This document shows, in pieces, positions 7,458 through 16,786 of a DNA stretch of 64,000 bases. Under the pieces are notes generated by a model. The model worked only from the letters and a program-made list of their open reading frames with translations, made no database searches and was not told the origin of the DNA. Numbering within the stretch: position 1 is the first letter of the stretch; the number at the start of each line of letters is the position of its first letter. The translations under genes and the position numbers were made by a program. This DNA is from Marinagarivorans sp. (GTDB taxonomy: Bacteria; Pseudomonadota; Gammaproteobacteria; Pseudomonadales; Cellvibrionaceae), in the NCBI GenBank assembly GCA_028281865.1, contig JANQJB010000044.1:62001-126000 (forward strand), read 5' to 3'.

Positions 7458-8720
7458 ATGAACAAAAAGAGTATTCATAGCGGGCATTTTAATGGCCCGC
7501 ACCGTCAGTGCTTATCGTGGGTGCAGTTGATCGCACCTTTTTTAATTTTCTCCATTGCTTGCTCCTCTGCCTGGTCGGGATCGCTTGAGCAAGCGAAGCA
7601 AATACACGATCGTATTGCAGGGGTACCCCCGACACAAGCAACCCTGGTAGCAATGAAGGATCATATCGATGCCGGCAACCCGCGTAGTGCCGTTGAATTG
7701 GCGATGAGCCACGATGGCTTTTACAACACGACACTGAAAAATTGGGTTGCACCATGGACGAATCGTGAGCAGACAGTATTTGTTCCATTGAACGATTATA
7801 TCGCTACCGTCATTGGGATCGTTCGCGATGGCGAGGATTTTCGAAAAGTTTTGTATGACGATGTCATATACGTTGGTCGCGACGTTACGCCGGCCTACGC
7901 CAACAACAATAACGCCCACTACGAGGCGCTTGAGTCAGGAAATTACTCACTTCAAAATGTGCTGGAGCGGCGCAGCCAGTCAGCGGTGACGGGCTTGGTG
8001 CCGGCGACCGAAACAGCCGGTGTGATAACAACACGTGCAGCAGCGCGCGCGTTTTTCAAAGCGGGTACCAATCGCGCGCAACTGCGCTTTACGCTGATGA
8101 ATCATCTGTGCCGCGATTTAGAGCAGGTGAGCGATATCACGCGTGTGCCCGACCGTATTCGACAGGATGTTTCGCGTTCTCCCGGCGGTGACTCGCGTGT
8201 ATTTTTGAATGGCTGCATTGGCTGTCACAGTGGTATGGACCCGCTAGCGCAAGCATTTGCCTATTTTGATTACGCCTACGACTCTGAAAATGATTTAAGT
8301 GGGGAAAACGGGCAGCTGGTATACAACAATGAAGGGCAGGTCAACGATACAGACGTTCTGACAGGCACACGCGTTGTACCGAAATATCATATCAATTCGA
8401 CCACGTTCAAATATGGCTTTGTCACACCTAACGATCGCTGGGATAACTACTGGCGCCAAGGTATAAATGCCCAGCTCGGCTGGGATACGGATTTGGATGG
8501 GTTCGGCAATGGCGCGCAATCGATGGGTAAAGAATTGGCACACAGTGAAGCGTTTGCCCATTGCCAAGTGGAAAAGGTTTTCCAGGCTGTCTGTTTTCGC
8601 GAGCCGGAAAATGGCGCAGATCGCGCACAAATCTCGACGATGGTTGGCAACTTTAAAGCCGACGGTTATGACATAAAAACCGTGTTCGCCGATTCCGCTA
8701 TCTACTGCATGGGAGATTGA
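7458..8720 (+). CDS. Exported protein with one c-type heme motif (unknown family)
   Basis: Protein of 420 residues. The N-terminus has a hydrophobic export signal (LIAPFLIFSIACSSAWSG) that may be a signal-peptidase I or a lipoprotein site. A single heme c motif CIGCHSGMDP sits at residues 253-257 of the motif, in a region reading FLNGCIGCHSGMDPLAQAF. That arrangement, a lone CxxCH followed by GMDP(L/I), is typical of cytochrome-like domains in proteins exported together with DUF1501-type partners. The rest, with many aromatic and Asn-rich stretches, I do not recognise. It is the first gene of a three-gene operon; its stop is two bases before the next ATG. The SD (GGTGG) is weak. Confidence 0.75.
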   Translation: MNKKSIHSGHFNGPHRQCLSWVQLIAPFLIFSIACSSAWSGSLEQAKQIHDRIAGVPPTQATLVAMKDHIDAGNPRSAVELAMSHDGFYNTTLKNWVAPWTNREQTVFVPLNDYIATVIGIVRDGEDFRKVLYDDVIYVGRDVTPAYANNNNAHYEALESGNYSLQNVLERRSQSAVTGLVPATETAGVITTRAAARAFFKAGTNRAQLRFTLMNHLCRDLEQVSDITRVPDRIRQDVSRSPGGDSRVFLNGCIGCHSGMDPLAQAFAYFDYAYDSENDLSGENGQLVYNNEGQVNDTDVLTGTRVVPKYHINSTTFKYGFVTPNDRWDNYWRQGINAQLGWDTDLDGFGNGAQSMGKELAHSEAFAHCQVEKVFQAVCFREPENGADRAQISTMVGNFKADGYDIKTVFADSAIYCMGD

Positions 8721-8722
8721 TT

Positions 8723-11233
8723 ATGAGTACGTCGCTTTCATGTCTTCGTGTTGCAGCCTTTTCTTTCATCGCCATTTTCACCGGTGCTTGTAGCCAAAAC
8801 AGTGGGCAGCAGTCGCCAGACAATCGCCCAGCAGCGAGTGAAGATGAAGGTGGTCCGCAGTTTGTTTACAACGGACCACCTCCGGCAACGCCCGATATTC
8901 AAAATTTTAAAGTGTCTGTGTGGGATAACTTGGTTTTGGAGAATCGCTGCGGTGCCTGTCATATCGAGGGTGAGCAAGCTCCGTTTTTTGTCGATAACCT
9001 CGATGTTAACGATGCTTACGCCGAAACCAATCAGGGCGATCTGGTGCGCTTGGATGCGCCGGCTTTGTCGCGCTTGGTTACCAAAGTGGCGGAAGGCCAC
9101 AACTGTTGGACCGACCAGCCACAAGTTTGCGCGGACGTGATCACTAACTACATCGAAGCTTGGGCCGCGTCCTCTGGCGCCAAGGGTAATGTGATTGTTT
9201 TAACGGCTCCGGCGGAAAAAACTGTAAGCGATAGCCGCAGCTTCCCGGCGGAAAGCGATCGCTTTGCCGAGATTATTCACACGCCGTATTTGTCACAGCA
9301 CTGTTCACGCTGCCACTCTGAAGATGCATCGGATGCACAACAACCCTATTTTGCAGGTAAAGATGTGGACGCTGCGTATGTTGCGGCGCGCAGCAAGATA
9401 AATTTAGACGTGCCGGAGAATTCCCGCTTTTATCAACGCCTAGCCTCTGAGTCTCACTATTGCTGGAGCACGTGTAGCGCGGATGCGTCGGCGATGCTGC
9501 AAGCTATTCGCACTTTCCGCGACGGAATCGATCCGACCGAAATTAACCCTCAGTTAATTGTTAGTAACGCGATTACATTTAGTGACGGTGTGGTGGTGAG
9601 TGCCGGCGGGCGCATCGAGTCCAACGTTATCGCCTTGTATGAATTTAAAACAGATGACCCTGATGTTGCTTACGACACCAGCGGCATTGATCCGCCTCTT
9701 AATTTGATGATGACCGGTGATGTAAGCAAGTTGAGTACCTGGGGTATACGTCTTAATGGCGGTAAGGCTCAGGGGCCCACGAGCAGTAGCGCGAAACTCA
9801 ATAAGCTGATTAAGGCGACCGGTGAATACAGCATTGAAGCCTGGGTTGTGCCGGCAAATGTCACGCAGGAGGGGCCTGCTCGCATTGTCAGTTATTCGGG
9901 TGGCAACGATATACGTAACTTCACGCTCGGTCAGACTTTGTATAACTACGATTTTATGAATCGCAGTTCAGTCACCGATGCTAACGGTATGATTACCTTG
10001 TCCACTCCGACTGCCAACGAGGTTCTGCAGGCTACTTTGCAACATGTGGTGCTATCATTCGAACCTGTTGAGGGCCGCAAAATATATGTCAACGGCAGTG
10101 AAGTTGTGACAGAAGACCCCGCCGGGGGTGGCAACCTCAACGACTGGGACGACTCTTTTGCGCTTGTGCTTGGGCAGGAAACCTCTGGTGAATACGGGTG
10201 GTTGGGATCCGTTCGTATGCTCGCGATTCACAACCGAGCACTGACAGCGGAACATGCCAAGACCAACTACGACGTAGGTGTCGGCGAAAAACGCTTTATG
10301 CTTTTCGGTATCTCACATTTGGTCAACATGCCAGATGCCTATATCGGCGTTGTAGCACAGGCCTTTGATGAATACAGCTACTTATTTGATGCGCCATTTT
10401 TTATCAGTTTGGATCAAGATGCTGTGCCGGTAAGCCCTATCTCCATCGAAGGGATACGTATTGGTATGAATGGTCGTGAAGTGTCAATTGGTCAGGCTTA
10501 TGCGAATGTATCTGAAACGATCAGTGCAGATAACTACTCGCCGGAAGGAGTCACCCTGTCAAATTTAGGAACCCTTGTGCCGATCGACAAAGGTGCTGAT
10601 CTCGATGAATTCTTTTTGACTTTCGATCAAATCAGTGGCGTAAGCTTTAATCGTCCGGCAGAACAATTGGCCGAAGTGCCGGCGCCTTCAGATGTAGAAG
10701 TTACGGCTCCAGTAATTGGTCTTAGGAATTTTGCTGAGATAAACCATACGCTGTCGGCGATGACAGGTGTGGCAATGAATGACCCCGATGTGGTTGCAAC
10801 CTTCGAAGCAGTAAAACAGCAATTGCCGACGGCAGAAAATGTAGACGGCTTTTTAGCGGCGCATCAAATGGGTATTACGCAGTTGGCCGTGAAGTACTGT
10901 AACAAGCTGGTTTCCGACTCAAGCATGCGTGCTGAGTTTTTTAGCGGGTTTAATTTTAGTGCCAATGCTTCTACCGCCTTCGACACAGTTGGTCGAGCAC
11001 AAATTGTTGACCCATTGTTGCAAGTATTGGTGGCTAATGATGTCAACGTCGGTTCCGGTGAAACAGCGAACTTGCAAAGCCAACCTTTACCGGACGACAC
11101 CCGACTAGAACTCAACCGCTTGATAGATGCGATGACTGCCTGTGGTGGATCTTGTCCAGCGGGCGCTACAGCTAATACCGTTACGGCAGTTTGCGCAGCA
11201 GCTTTAGGCAGCGCATTAATGCTGATTCAGTAG
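8723..11233 (+). CDS. LamG-domain lipoprotein with two c-type heme motifs
   Basis: Protein of 836 residues starting at the ATG 8723-8725, which has GGGAG seven bases upstream; an in-frame TTG at 8717 is less likely. The lipoprotein signal has lipidated Cys23 (IFTGACSQ). Two CxxCH sites follow: CGACH (76-80) and CSRCH (194-198), the second followed by a YCWSTC segment. Residues about 300-525 form a LamG/concanavalin-like jellyroll (LNGGKAQGP, YSIEAWVVPA, KIYVNGSEV, LGSVRMLAIHNRALT). The C-terminal third is unrecognised. The combination of cytochrome-like motifs with a LamG domain next to a DUF1501-like gene recalls the PSCyt/PSD-type proteins of Planctomycetes. It would sit on the periplasmic or outer face of a membrane. 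Confidence 0.82.
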   Translation: MSTSLSCLRVAAFSFIAIFTGACSQNSGQQSPDNRPAASEDEGGPQFVYNGPPPATPDIQNFKVSVWDNLVLENRCGACHIEGEQAPFFVDNLDVNDAYAETNQGDLVRLDAPALSRLVTKVAEGHNCWTDQPQVCADVITNYIEAWAASSGAKGNVIVLTAPAEKTVSDSRSFPAESDRFAEIIHTPYLSQHCSRCHSEDASDAQQPYFAGKDVDAAYVAARSKINLDVPENSRFYQRLASESHYCWSTCSADASAMLQAIRTFRDGIDPTEINPQLIVSNAITFSDGVVVSAGGRIESNVIALYEFKTDDPDVAYDTSGIDPPLNLMMTGDVSKLSTWGIRLNGGKAQGPTSSSAKLNKLIKATGEYSIEAWVVPANVTQEGPARIVSYSGGNDIRNFTLGQTLYNYDFMNRSSVTDANGMITLSTPTANEVLQATLQHVVLSFEPVEGRKIYVNGSEVVTEDPAGGGNLNDWDDSFALVLGQETSGEYGWLGSVRMLAIHNRALTAEHAKTNYDVGVGEKRFMLFGISHLVNMPDAYIGVVAQAFDEYSYLFDAPFFISLDQDAVPVSPISIEGIRIGMNGREVSIGQAYANVSETISADNYSPEGVTLSNLGTLVPIDKGADLDEFFLTFDQISGVSFNRPAEQLAEVPAPSDVEVTAPVIGLRNFAEINHTLSAMTGVAMNDPDVVATFEAVKQQLPTAENVDGFLAAHQMGITQLAVKYCNKLVSDSSMRAEFFSGFNFSANASTAFDTVGRAQIVDPLLQVLVANDVNVGSGETANLQSQPLPDDTRLELNRLIDAMTACGGSCPAGATANTVTAVCAAALGSALMLIQ

Positions 11234-11244
11234 GAGAATGAGAG

Positions 11245-12891
11245 ATGAGAATTCGCCGAAAAAATTTTAGTGTAAACGAGCCTCTCGCTCACCCCGATCA
11301 CCACCGTCCGCGTACACGGCGCGAGTTAATTGCGCAGGGCTTTCAACTGGGTGGCGCTGCTGTGACGACGGGCTCGGCGTTTAGTTTGTTTGCCAACCCT
11401 CACCAGGCATTTGCTGAACTCTCGAGCGATTTACAGGGTTTGCGTGAGCAGTGTGGTATTTCCACTCAGGGCGCAGGAAAAATACCTTTTATTTGCTTTG
11501 ATCTTGCAGGCGGTGCCAACATCGCTGGTTCGAATGTACTGGTTGGCAAGCAGGGGGGGCAGCTCGATTTTCTCGACACCTCGGGGTATGTAAAACAGGG
11601 CCTGCCAGGTGATATGAGTCCGGCGGTGGTAAATCCGGCGACTGAGACCAACGATTTTATTAACCAGGAATTAGGTTTAGCGTTCCATACCGATAGTGGC
11701 TTTTTACATGGGATTCTTGAGCGCACCAGCGTTGAGGCACGAGCTGCCATCAACGGCGCTGTCATTGCTGCGCGTTCAGAAAATGACACGGGTAACAACC
11801 CTCACAACCCGATGTACGGCATTAACAAGTATGGTGCTCGCGGTTCGCTGCTCGATATTTGCGGTTCTCGCTCTAGCGAGTCCGGTGGCAACTCGATGGC
11901 TCCGAGCTCGTTGATTAATCTCGAAAAGCGCCCGACAAAGATTGACCGCCCAAGCGATGTCACTGGGCTTGTTGATGTCGGTGATTTGATTGGCCTCCTG
12001 TCTCAGCAGGAGACCGTGAGCGTTATGGAGACGATGTATCGCTTAAGCGATCGCAAACTCGGCCGCGTAACACCGGGAGTCACTTCTTCCCAGCCGTTTC
12101 CGGAAAACCTTTCGTTTAATGGCCTAGTTTCTAATTACGATGAGCGAATTAAGCAACTTGTGCGCTGCGGTTATTTGAAGAGCGCTGATTTGGCCGATCG
12201 ATTTGGTAATCCTGCCGACCTCAATCCCTTGGCTGATCCAGATATCGTGGGTGAGAGCGGGATTTTTACATCGGAAGAGTTTATGAGTGATCGCGAATTC
12301 CAAAAAACGGCCTCGATTATGAAGTTGGTGGTGAATGGTTATGCCGGTGCTGGGACCATCACGATGGGCGGATACGATTATCATACCGGGGACAGGTCTA
12401 CTGGCGAACGCCGCGACTTGCGAGCCGGTCGCTGCATGGGTGCTTGTCTTGAATATGCTAAGCGCGTCGGAGTGCCGTTGATGATGTATGTCTTTAGTGA
12501 CGGTTCGGTATTTAGCAACGGTATGACGGACGACTCTGTCGACGGGCGTGGCAAGGGTGTATGGACGGGAGACAACCAGCAGACGGCTGGGTCATTCTTC
12601 TTAGTTTACAATCCAGCTGGCCGGCCGACACTCAATAACGCTATGCCGCGTTCGCATCAGATAGGATTTATGCGTAAGAGCGGTGACGTGGATACTTCGT
12701 CAAGCCCTGCGGCAAATAACGTTAACTTGCTAGTTGAGACGGTGGTGCTGAATTATATCGCTTTGCACGGCGCAGCAGAGATAAGCCAGTATGAGAGTAT
12801 TTTTCCGAAGAAAAATTTAGGCCTTAATCTGGATAGATATATTGCGCTGAACCCTATTTTGACTCCAGAGCAAAATGGTGTGATAGGTTAA
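11245..12891 (+). CDS. Tat-exported DUF1501-like protein
   Basis: Protein of 548 residues with a twin-arginine type signal (TRRELIAQGFQLGGAAV, then Ala-rich to FANPHQAFA). The body has ICFDLAGGANIAGSN near residue 70 and GGYDYHTGD at about 375-383. The latter matches the conserved G-G-W-D-T-H metal-site motif of DUF1501 proteins, which share the alkaline phosphatase/sulfatase fold. Such proteins are normally encoded next to exported cytochrome-type partners, as is the case here. Folding before export through Tat suggests a cofactor or metal inserted in the cytoplasm (inference). An AGGAG precedes the ATG. It is the last gene of the trio; a distant 7-bp stem (12911-12917/12959-12965) is the only terminator-like signal after it. 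Confidence 0.8.
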   Translation: MRIRRKNFSVNEPLAHPDHHRPRTRRELIAQGFQLGGAAVTTGSAFSLFANPHQAFAELSSDLQGLREQCGISTQGAGKIPFICFDLAGGANIAGSNVLVGKQGGQLDFLDTSGYVKQGLPGDMSPAVVNPATETNDFINQELGLAFHTDSGFLHGILERTSVEARAAINGAVIAARSENDTGNNPHNPMYGINKYGARGSLLDICGSRSSESGGNSMAPSSLINLEKRPTKIDRPSDVTGLVDVGDLIGLLSQQETVSVMETMYRLSDRKLGRVTPGVTSSQPFPENLSFNGLVSNYDERIKQLVRCGYLKSADLADRFGNPADLNPLADPDIVGESGIFTSEEFMSDREFQKTASIMKLVVNGYAGAGTITMGGYDYHTGDRSTGERRDLRAGRCMGACLEYAKRVGVPLMMYVFSDGSVFSNGMTDDSVDGRGKGVWTGDNQQTAGSFFLVYNPAGRPTLNNAMPRSHQIGFMRKSGDVDTSSSPAANNVNLLVETVVLNYIALHGAAEISQYESIFPKKNLGLNLDRYIALNPILTPEQNGVIG

Positions 12892-13460
12892 TTGCGAGCA
12901 CTTTTCGTCGCTCCCGCGTAGACTCAGAAGCAAAGAAAAGCATTTCATCGGCGAAGCGGCGGGAGTATCTTTTATTAATAGCAAGTGCCGTGATTTTTTG
13001 GATTATGTTGCTAGCGTTAGTTTATTTCTTGGTGCATACATAAAATTGAATAAAGTTAATATGTTCAATTAGTCGAAGTTTTCGAGACTAGAAAAGTAAT
13101 TGTATAGTTGGAAAAGTAATCGTTATTCAGGTTTTTCATAACAGGTAAAGCAGAATAATAATATGTTAATAAGGTCTAGAGCCTAAATGTACTATAGGAA
13201 TTTTCTGACTTTCATTACGGTTTTGTTTCTGAATAAATGTTTTTCTTTTCCTTATCCTCGCAAACTTTTATCGGTTGGTTATTTGGTTAGAGCCTAAAAA
13301 GCAAGAAATTTTGGCTGAGTTCGCTAGCTAAGTGATCGTTATTTGTACTATTTGTGTGACGTTCGTCGGATTTTCTTAAAAATATAACATTGAGCCTGGC
13401 GCATAAATCATCTGTTGATTATTATGTGCGCAAATTGTTTCATATGTGAAGTGTATTGTT
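12892..13460. other. AT-rich intergenic region before the MarR gene
   Basis: About 570 bases without a convincing gene. I see an 11-base direct repeat TAGAGCCTAAA (13177-13187 and 13288-13298), a repeated AAAAGTAAT near 13090-13120, and a 7-bp complementarity (12911-12917 with 12959-12965) with a 41-base loop. It must contain the promoter of the MarR gene, but no strong -35/-10 pair stands out. Confidence 0.4.
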
Positions 13461-13886
13461 ATGAAATCGAATATTGAAGCCCTCCCAACCTTATTGCAAA
13501 AAGTGCGTGAAGTCAGTGTTATTGACATGCGCGTGGCTTTGGCAAACTTTGATTTAACTGAACAGCAATGGAGAGTTATTAGCTCTGTTGCGGATGCCGG
13601 TGAAATAAACGCGCAAGATCTCGCAGAAAAAAGTGCGATTTTGGGCCCGAGTCTCTCTCGTATTTTGAGCCGGTTAGAATCCGATGGGATTTTAAATCGT
13701 AAAGTTTCTCCGACGGATCAGCGTGAATTAAACATCTCTTTAAGTGCTAAAGGTCGGCGTTTGCACTCGCGCGTGGCGCCAAAGGTAGCAAAAAGTTACG
13801 ATGGATTTAAGAGCTTAATTTCGGAAAATAAATTGAAGCAGTTAAATAATTTGCTTCAGGATATTCTTAAAAAAGCGGTGAATTAA
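13461..13886 (+). CDS. MarR-family transcriptional regulator (HpaR-like)
   Basis: Protein of 141 residues with a winged helix-turn-helix. The recognition region is LAEKSAILGPSLSRILSRLE (about residues 54-73), followed by the wing DGILNRKVSPTDQRELNISL, which is the classic MarR pattern (D-x-R-x-x-x-x-x-L). The length and N-terminus (LPTLLQKVREVSVIDMR) are closest to the HpaR type that controls aromatic-acid catabolism, but no such genes are near it. An in-frame GTG at 13446 is an alternative start. It is convergent with the FHA gene, and its stop lies inside a shared terminator hairpin. Its ligand is unknown. Confidence 0.88.
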   Translation: MKSNIEALPTLLQKVREVSVIDMRVALANFDLTEQQWRVISSVADAGEINAQDLAEKSAILGPSLSRILSRLESDGILNRKVSPTDQRELNISLSAKGRRLHSRVAPKVAKSYDGFKSLISENKLKQLNNLLQDILKKAVN

Positions 13887-13914
13887 GCTATAGCTTTTGA
13901 GCTGAGGCTTAATT
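13881..13914. terminator. Bidirectional terminator between marR-type and FHA genes
   Basis: The outer arms AATTAAGC (13881-13888) and GCTTAATT (13907-13914) pair perfectly; an inner AGCT-TTTG-AGCT stem lies inside. On the minus strand the stem is followed by CACCGCTTTTTT, and on the plus strand by ATTTAAACTGTTTT. The left arm contains the TAA stop of the MarR gene, so the two convergent genes share it. Confidence 0.6.
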
Positions 13915-13931
13915 ATTTAAACTGTTTTATC

Positions 13932-16091
13932 TCAGAGCGTTTTAGCAAACGATACGATAATGGCCGTCGCAATAACTGCGGCGCCCACCCAAGTGCCGAA
14001 ATCTATTTGCCTCAAGTTGCGACGGCTGTGTTCAGAGCGCTCAAGGATTTCTTGTTTTTGTTGCATGGCGTGCTTGAATGAAATCTCGATACGCCCGAAT
14101 TGCACGGTGTCTCCGTGATTGAGCGTTCCACCTGCGCTAAATTTTCCGTTAATCAACATCCCGTTTGTTGACTGGCACGTTTTAATCGCAAACTCCGTGT
14201 CGCTTATTTTGGAAACTTTTGCGTGTTCGCGGGCCAGAAGGTCTTCGTCTAAATAAATATCGGCATTTGGGTCCCGGCCGATAATCCAGTATGACTTATC
14301 ATCAGTCAGTGGAAATACCCGGCCAATGTCCGGCTCTGTGTTCATAACCAGTTGTGGCGTTGGGTCTAGCTCCTCTCCTAACAGGCCGTCATTTTTAGTT
14401 ACGATGTGCTCGCGTTCTTCCTCGTGTTGTTTCCACTCGCGCTCTTGTGTTTCATCGATATCGTCAAAATTGGCGAGCGAAGCCTGTAGTTGCTGCATTA
14501 TTGCCGTTTTGGGCGGGTTTTGTGCTTGGTCCTCGTAGTTTGGTTCGTCCGAAAACGCGGAGTGGCCCTGTTTAGAGTCCGGCGAGGAGGGCTTAGCGCC
14601 CGGCGGGGCTTCAAAAATGCCCTGCCCGGATTTTTTAGGTTGATCGGGAGCCTCTGCGGTTTTAGCTTTAGCTTGTATCTCCGTTAAACTTGGACCACTT
14701 TCATTTTCAGTAGCTTGTTTTTCGTTAACCCGATTTTGCTTTTCACTAGAGGGATTTTTGTCTGTTATAGGGGCTTTCGGCTCGATAATTGACCGGGATG
14801 TTTGCGCTTTTGTCTCGTTACTTGCCTTGTGATCAAGCTGCTTTTCCTTATGCTTCGCGCTGGTCGATTCAGCTTGCACTGAGGTCGAGGGGTGAGCGGA
14901 CGGTTTGCCGGGTGTTGGTGGCTTGGCCGATATTTTTTCTTTATTTTTAGGCTCGTTTCCGCGCAGTGCTGCTGGTTTGAAGGTGTCTTGGTTAGCAAAC
15001 TCGTCTAGCGAGATCTCTTCGAAGTCTAGTGTGCCAAGTTCGTCGTCCGGGTCTTTAATCGGGCTTTCATCAATTTCGACAATAGGTTTATTGATTTTTT
15101 TCAGCTCAGGGTGGTTTGGCTCGTTTGCACCCTCTGTAGCTTCTTGGGCTGTTTCGTGTTCTGGGCTAAAACTGCGCTTAACCGCTTCAACCATTGGCTC
15201 AATATCATTGTCAGTGTTGCTAACACCATCATCCAGAGCTGCATCATCAAACAACTCCAACTCCTCTTCCGTCAGCGGCTCTGGTGTTAAGGGCTTAGGT
15301 TTGGCTGATGCAGTGGAGTCGTTTTTGAGTTCATTATGTTTCGAGGTCGTTTGTTTGGTCGGCTGCGGCGTATAAGTCGGTCCTTGCGGTTTTTGTTTCG
15401 TTGTTGAAGGTACTTGTTTAGATTTTAAATATTCCTTTATTTTGGCTGATGATTCATGCTGCGCTGCTGATGATTTGTTTTTCGAGGTATAAGTCGTGGC
15501 TTGCTCGGTGGGTGGTCTGTTCTTTTTAGCTGAGCGCTCGTTCTCGCTATTAAACCCTGGAGGAGTTGCTGGTTGTTTCCCAGGCTTATTGGGGGAAGCG
15601 GGTGCCTGAGTTTTATCTGCAGTGGTGGGTGAGGTTGGCCGGAGTTTCGATTCATCGACGCGCAAGTCCGTATGTTCGTCAGGTAGCCCACGGTTAAATG
15701 GAGCATCGCTCGGTGGCATTGGCGGTTGCACAAGCTTTTTACCCGCATTTGGCGAGGTAATTCGAAACGTTATATCGTCAAACGTAACTTTGTCGCCAAC
15801 CATTAAATTGTGCTGTCCGCTAATTTGCTTGCCGTTGACAAACGTGCCGTTTGAGGATCCAAGATCTTCAATAATGAGTTCATCCCGGTGGGGTCTGATT
15901 TTGGCGTGATAACGTGAAACGTGAGGTGAATTTAAGCGAATGGCGCAATCGAGTTCACGTCCGACCGTGATCTCGCCGGTTATCGGATAGCTTTCTCCTG
16001 TGCGCATTGAGCGCAGAGAAAAAATGATTTTAGGGCGCCGCACAATTGTATTATCAGAGTTGGACACAGGTGTTCTCTGGCAAGTCTTCAA
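13932..16091 (-). CDS. Double-FHA-domain protein with C-terminal membrane anchor
   Basis: Protein of about 719 residues. FHA domain 1 spans residues about 22-110, with the conserved G-R-E (ITVGRELDCAI), SPHVSRYHAKI and DLGSSNGTFVNG motifs. A 430-residue low-complexity linker rich in Pro, Lys, Thr, Ser and Glu follows. FHA domain 2 (about 595-670: WIIGRDPNADIYL, REHAKVS, STNGMLINGK) comes before a single C-terminal transmembrane helix (WVGAAVIATAIIVSFAKTL). FHA domains bind phosphothreonine peptides; the tail anchor leaves both in the cytoplasm. No Ser/Thr kinase or phosphatase lies nearby. The first start is a TTG; a GTG at 16067 is also possible and leaves both domains intact. Confidence 0.9.
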   Translation of the reverse strand: MKTCQRTPVSNSDNTIVRRPKIIFSLRSMRTGESYPITGEITVGRELDCAIRLNSPHVSRYHAKIRPHRDELIIEDLGSSNGTFVNGKQISGQHNLMVGDKVTFDDITFRITSPNAGKKLVQPPMPPSDAPFNRGLPDEHTDLRVDESKLRPTSPTTADKTQAPASPNKPGKQPATPPGFNSENERSAKKNRPPTEQATTYTSKNKSSAAQHESSAKIKEYLKSKQVPSTTKQKPQGPTYTPQPTKQTTSKHNELKNDSTASAKPKPLTPEPLTEEELELFDDAALDDGVSNTDNDIEPMVEAVKRSFSPEHETAQEATEGANEPNHPELKKINKPIVEIDESPIKDPDDELGTLDFEEISLDEFANQDTFKPAALRGNEPKNKEKISAKPPTPGKPSAHPSTSVQAESTSAKHKEKQLDHKASNETKAQTSRSIIEPKAPITDKNPSSEKQNRVNEKQATENESGPSLTEIQAKAKTAEAPDQPKKSGQGIFEAPPGAKPSSPDSKQGHSAFSDEPNYEDQAQNPPKTAIMQQLQASLANFDDIDETQEREWKQHEEEREHIVTKNDGLLGEELDPTPQLVMNTEPDIGRVFPLTDDKSYWIIGRDPNADIYLDEDLLAREHAKVSKISDTEFAIKTCQSTNGMLINGKFSAGGTLNHGDTVQFGRIEISFKHAMQQKQEILERSEHSRRNLRQIDFGTWVGAAVIATAIIVSFAKTL

Positions 16092-16786
16092 TCTCGAGAG
16101 ATCTTAGTTTTCGAATTTTAGTCACGTGATACTTCGTAGGAAAATCGCCGTTAATCTCTCATATTTGGATTAGGTTTTGAATAGCTTTCGTGTTGGTCCG
16201 GGAAATTTTGCGCTAGCGTGCAAGATGTTAAATCGAATGCTCTACGAGGGCCTCTTTTGATTGATGATAATATTTTGTTTGTAGATAATATGTAAGTATT
16301 TGAAAATAATAGGTTTATTTTATTTGCTCGAGTGCACGTGCGGCAAATAGTTTGACCACAGGTTTTTGGGTGTCATATTTGGCCGTGTTTTGTGCAAATT
16401 TTGAACATTGTAGAGAAAAAGCTAGTTTAATTCGTTAAACTATCGCTCCTATTGGAATAAGCCGGCCACTTATAAGATATATTAATGGGCTCGGAGTCTT
16501 AGAATTGGGTGTTTGCTTTAATTGCTGCTTGCAGTGTAAGAATTTTTAAGTATCTGATTTTATAGTTTTTTTTGTCGATTTGTGTGGGCGGGCTCGCCGT
16601 GGGCAAGGCTGTAGCTATAAACCGACTTTTCAATACGCTGTGCGAGAAGCTGGCAGACGACTGACTTAATTTGGCTAGCTGGGTTTTACAGCACTAACTG
16701 GGTTTTCTTCCGCACGAGCAAAAAATTCTGGTGCAGAACAAAGAATCAAATAGAAAGCAAAATATTGAAAATATCGAAAGTACTGT
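16092..16786. other. Long AT-rich intergenic region
   Basis: About 695 bases between the divergent FHA gene and the coiled-coil gene. I see no open frame with protein-like composition, no tRNA and no convincing terminator. A short GGCG-GGCT-CGCC hairpin near 16588 lacks a T-run downstream. The promoters of both flanking genes must lie here. Confidence 0.4.

Noticed and set aside
12911..12965. Terminator after the DUF1501-like gene
   Set aside because: Seven-base arms with a 41-base loop and no continuous T-run; too weak to call.
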